A DNA stretch of 64,000 nt from Kordiimonas gwangyangensis DSM 19435 = JCM 12864 (GTDB taxonomy: Bacteria; Pseudomonadota; Alphaproteobacteria; Sphingomonadales; Kordiimonadaceae). The position numbers were made by a program, and so were the translations under genes. Shown here in pieces: positions 61,741 to 64,000 of the stretch. Position 1 is the first letter of the stretch; each line of letters opens with the position of its first letter. The stretch covers positions 732,893 through 796,892 of the forward strand of contig NZ_AQXF01000001.1 of assembly GCF_000375545.1 (NCBI RefSeq), in the 5' to 3' direction. The notes beneath the pieces are model-generated. The model was not told the DNA's origin, searched no databases, and worked only from the letters and a program-made list of their open reading frames with translations.

Positions 61741-62691
61741 ATGGGCAAACAAGGGCTTAAAGTCGCTTTTCAAATGGACCCGATGCACAGCATCAACATC
61801 AAGGGCGACAGCAGCTTTGTGCTTGCGCTGGAGGCGCAGGCACGCGGCCACAAGCTCTGGCACTATCTGCCCCAGGACCTCAGCTATAATGAAGGCAAGG
61901 TGTCTGCCGTCGCGCACCCGATGACGGTGCAGCGAGAAGACGGCGGCCGCCACTTTGAGTTCGGCACGCCGGAGCGCATTGACCTCAGCGACATGGATGT
62001 TGTGTGGATGCGGCAGGACCCGCCATTTGACATGGCCTATATCACCGCAACCCATCTGCTTGAACTGGTGCACCCCGACACGCTCGTGGTCAACAACCCC
62101 GCAGAAGTCCGCAATGCGCCGGAGAAGCTGTTTGTCACCAAGTTCCGCGACCTGATGCCGCCAACCCTGATCACGCGCCGTGCTGATGACGTGCGCGAGT
62201 TTCGCGCCAAATACGGCGAGATTATCGTGAAGCCGCTATACGGTAACGGTGGTGCCGGTGTGTTCCACCTGAAAGAAGACGACAGCAACCTGGCAAGCCT
62301 GCTGGAACTTTTCTTCATCCAGAGCCGCGAACCGGTCATGGTGCAGAAGTTCCTGCCGGAAGTACGCCATGGTGACAAACGCATCATCCTGATCGACGGT
62401 GAGGTAGCGGGTGCCATCAACAGGGTGCCGGCCAAAGGCGAAGTGCGCTCCAACATGGTCGTGGGCGGCATGGCAGAGGCGTCGAAGCTGACACCACGCG
62501 AGGAGGAAATCTGCGCGCGGCTCAAGCCCGAACTCAAGAAACGTGGCCTCATCTTCGTTGGTATCGACGTGATCGGCGACTGGCTGACGGAAATCAACGT
62601 CACCTCGCCCACCGGCCTGCAGGCGGTGAACCGTTTTGACGGCGTGAAGCTGGAGGCCGACATCTGGGACGCGATTGAAGCCAAGCTTTAA
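61741..62691 (+). CDS. gshB: glutathione synthetase
   Basis: 316 residues, ATP-grasp. It joins gamma-Glu-Cys and Gly. [28 protein letters not shown] at the start, [27 protein letters not shown] in the ATP-grasp and [17 protein letters not shown] at the C-terminus are all diagnostic. ATG 61741, 29 bases after yraN. Strong terminator downstream. Confidence 0.96.
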   Translation: MGKQGLKVAFQMDPMHSINIKGDSSFVLALEAQARGHKLWHYLPQDLSYNEGKVSAVAHPMTVQREDGGRHFEFGTPERIDLSDMDVVWMRQDPPFDMAYITATHLLELVHPDTLVVNNPAEVRNAPEKLFVTKFRDLMPPTLITRRADDVREFRAKYGEIIVKPLYGNGGAGVFHLKEDDSNLASLLELFFIQSREPVMVQKFLPEVRHGDKRIILIDGEVAGAINRVPAKGEVRSNMVVGGMAEASKLTPREEEICARLKPELKKRGLIFVGIDVIGDWLTEINVTSPTGLQAVNRFDGVKLEADIWDAIEAKL

Positions 62692-62713
62692 ACCGCTGAT
62701 CCCCCACAAAAAA

Positions 62714-62749
62714 GGCCACGCCCGATCACCGGTGCGTGGCCTTTTTTTT
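62714..62749 (+). terminator. bidirectional terminator between gshB and parB
   Basis: GGCCACGC (62714-62721) and GCGTGGCC (62734-62741) form a perfect 8-bp stem with a 12-base loop, flanked by AAAAAA on the left and TTTTTTTT on the right, so it can serve both converging genes. Confidence 0.95.
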
Positions 62750-62761
62750 ATCTTGAATGGC

Positions 62762-63676
62762 TTAGAAGCCGCAGACACCCAGTTTGGAGCAGAGCTCGTC
62801 CAGTTCCTCAAGCGTCTCGTAGGAGATGGTGACCTTGCCGCCCTCGCCTGCGTGGTCAATCAGCACCTTCATGCCGATGGCCGCGGTCAGGTCCTTCTCA
62901 AGCGCGACGGTGTCAGCGTCTTTCTTGGCACCAGACGAGCCCGAGCCACCCGGACGTGGTTCACGCTTGCTGCGGCCTTTGGCTTCACCGGCCAGCGCTT
63001 CGGTCTGGCGCACGCTAAGCCCTTCAGCGACAATACGTTTTGCGATTGCGGCCGGGTCTTCAGCGCCAATGAGCGCACGGGCATGGCCCATCGAGAGTTT
63101 GCCGTCATCGACCATTTTCTGCACCGATTCCGGCAGGTTCAGCAGGCGCAGCAGGTTGGTCACGTGGCTGCGGCTCTTGCCGACAACCTCGGCCGCTACT
63201 TCCTGCGTGTGACCAAATTCCTCGATCAGCTTCTTGTAGGCGCTCGCTTCCTCGATCGCGCTCAGGTCCTGGCGCTGGATGTTCTCGATGATCGCGATCT
63301 CGAGCACTTCGCGGTCGGTCAGTTCCTTGACGACCACCGGTACCTCATGGATGCCAGCCTTCTGCGACGCGCGCCAGCGGCGCTCACCGGCGACAATCTG
63401 ATACTGGTTGGGGCCGACCTCCCGCACGAGAATCGGCTGCAACAAGCCCTTCTGCTTGATGCTTTCCGCAAGATCAGCGAGCGCGTCTTCGTCAAAATGA
63501 TGGCGCGGCTGGCCTGCATTACGCTCCAGAAACTCGATCGGCAACAGGCGGCGGCCACCGGCTTGACCACCTGCGGCTTGTGCCGGGCCCTCGGGGCCGT
63601 CCTCGAATACCGGGCGGTCATCGCCCAGAAGTGCTGATAAACCCTTGCCGAGGCCTTTACGTGCAGCTTTACTCAT
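62762..63676 (-). CDS. parB: chromosome partitioning protein ParB
   Basis: 304 residues. CTPase clamp that loads at parS. RKGLGKGLSALLGDD at the N-terminus interacts with ParA; the ParB/Srx core has GERRWRASQ; the HTH region has KSRSHVTNLLRLLNLPESVQ. parA lies directly before it on the same strand (40 bases). Candidate parS sites are at 33701 and 50924. Confidence 0.97.
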   Translation of the reverse strand: MSKAARKGLGKGLSALLGDDRPVFEDGPEGPAQAAGGQAGGRRLLPIEFLERNAGQPRHHFDEDALADLAESIKQKGLLQPILVREVGPNQYQIVAGERRWRASQKAGIHEVPVVVKELTDREVLEIAIIENIQRQDLSAIEEASAYKKLIEEFGHTQEVAAEVVGKSRSHVTNLLRLLNLPESVQKMVDDGKLSMGHARALIGAEDPAAIAKRIVAEGLSVRQTEALAGEAKGRSKREPRPGGSGSSGAKKDADTVALEKDLTAAIGMKVLIDHAGEGGKVTISYETLEELDELCSKLGVCGF

Positions 63677-63716
63677 GAAATCAACCTAACAGTTTGTTTT
63701 TATTTGTATTTTTACC

Positions 63717-64000
63717 TCAAGCCGCGACTTTTTTATCGCGACCCAGAAGCTCCCTTGCCAGCTTTATATAGGCCTGGCTACCGACACAGCGGTGATCATA
63801 GAGAAGCGCAGGCTTGCCGTGGCTTGGCGCTTCCGAAATGCGCACATTGCGCGGGATCACTGTTTTATAGACTTTTTCACCCAAGTATTCGCGCACATCC
63901 GACGCCACCTGTTCGGAGAGGTTATTGCGTTTGTCGAACATGGTCAGCACCACACCATTGATGGTGAGGCGCGGGTTGAGGCTCGCGCGCACCTGCTCAA
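63717..64000 (-). CDS. parA: chromosome partitioning ATPase ParA (3' part)
   Basis: Only the C-terminal 93 complete codons are in the window, since the frame is open at the right edge. Visible motifs: INGVVLTMFDKRNNLSEQVASDVREYLGEKVY and IPRNVRISEAPSHGKPALLYD, both typical of Soj/ParA, including the SEAPS region used in DNA binding. ParA moves ParB-parS complexes. Upstream genes, by convention rsmG and mnmG, lie beyond the window. Confidence 0.96.
   Translation of the reverse strand, partial: EQVRASLNPRLTINGVVLTMFDKRNNLSEQVASDVREYLGEKVYKTVIPRNVRISEAPSHGKPALLYDHRCVGSQAYIKLARELLGRDKKVAA

Overview
The window looks like a chromosomal segment of an alphaproteobacterium. It is GC-rich with short intergenic gaps. 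It carries several gene orders typical of that class: lptC-lptA-lptB-rpoN-hpf-ptsN, mutS-glnD-murJ-trpS, hemW-rdgB-rph divergent from hrcA-grpE, and parA-parB at the right edge. Lysyl-tRNA synthetase is the archaeal-type class I enzyme, also common in alphaproteobacteria. I favour a Kordiimonadales- or Rhodospirillales-like lineage, but the sequence alone does not settle the order. parAB suggests that the right end lies near the chromosome origin. There is no phage, IS element, CRISPR array or rRNA operon. One tRNA gene, Gly(CCC), is present.

Layout. 1-5 kb: lipopolysaccharide export (LptC end, LptA, LptB), sigma-54, ribosome hibernation factor and PtsN. 5-8 kb (minus strand): def-fmt-truA, a DUF1491 protein and a PilZ protein. 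8-10 kb: a sigma-54-dependent response regulator and a small membrane protein. 10-21 kb: malic enzyme, then mutS, glnD, murJ, trpS and a DUF4136 lipoprotein. 21-25 kb: accessory genes, including a membrane protein/winged-helix/DUF2141 cluster behind a palindromic operator. 25-29 kb: an unusual three-gene operon (divergent Ddl-type ATP-grasp ligase, alpha/beta hydrolase, membrane-embedded MurF-like ligase). 29-41 kb: TPR protein, epimerase, universal stress protein, DUF2333, acyl-CoA ligase, DUF952, pyrD, a SprA-related protein, an ECF sigma/anti-sigma/Spy-like cluster, ugd and a MATE exporter. 41-46 kb: arsC-like gene, tRNA-Gly, metZ, apaG, trkH, TPR and TerB. 46-57 kb: DinG-like helicase, lysS, an Xre/membrane pair, a secreted phosphoesterase, grpE-hrcA, and rph-rdgB-hemW. 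57-64 kb: a coiled-coil secreted protein, LpoA-like lipoprotein, rsmI, yraN, gshB, parB and the parA end.

How the genes relate. Most of the window is housekeeping. There is a strong envelope theme (Lpt, MurJ, LpoA-like, Ddl/MurF-like, ugd). There is also a nitrogen/sigma-54 theme (rpoN, ptsN, glnD, NtrC-type regulator).

The most interesting points are non-coding. Two intergenic regions 46 kb apart (before the sigma-54 response regulator and between hrcA and rph) carry the same helically phased array of 11-bp units with consensus TGTGCGG-N4. One unit is identical in 11 of 11 bases at both places, which suggests a shared, undescribed regulon. The hpf, ptsN, lptB, lysS and ddl leaders also contain strong inverted repeats. 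The best candidate for an undescribed protein system is the ddl-like/hydrolase/TM-MurF-like operon.
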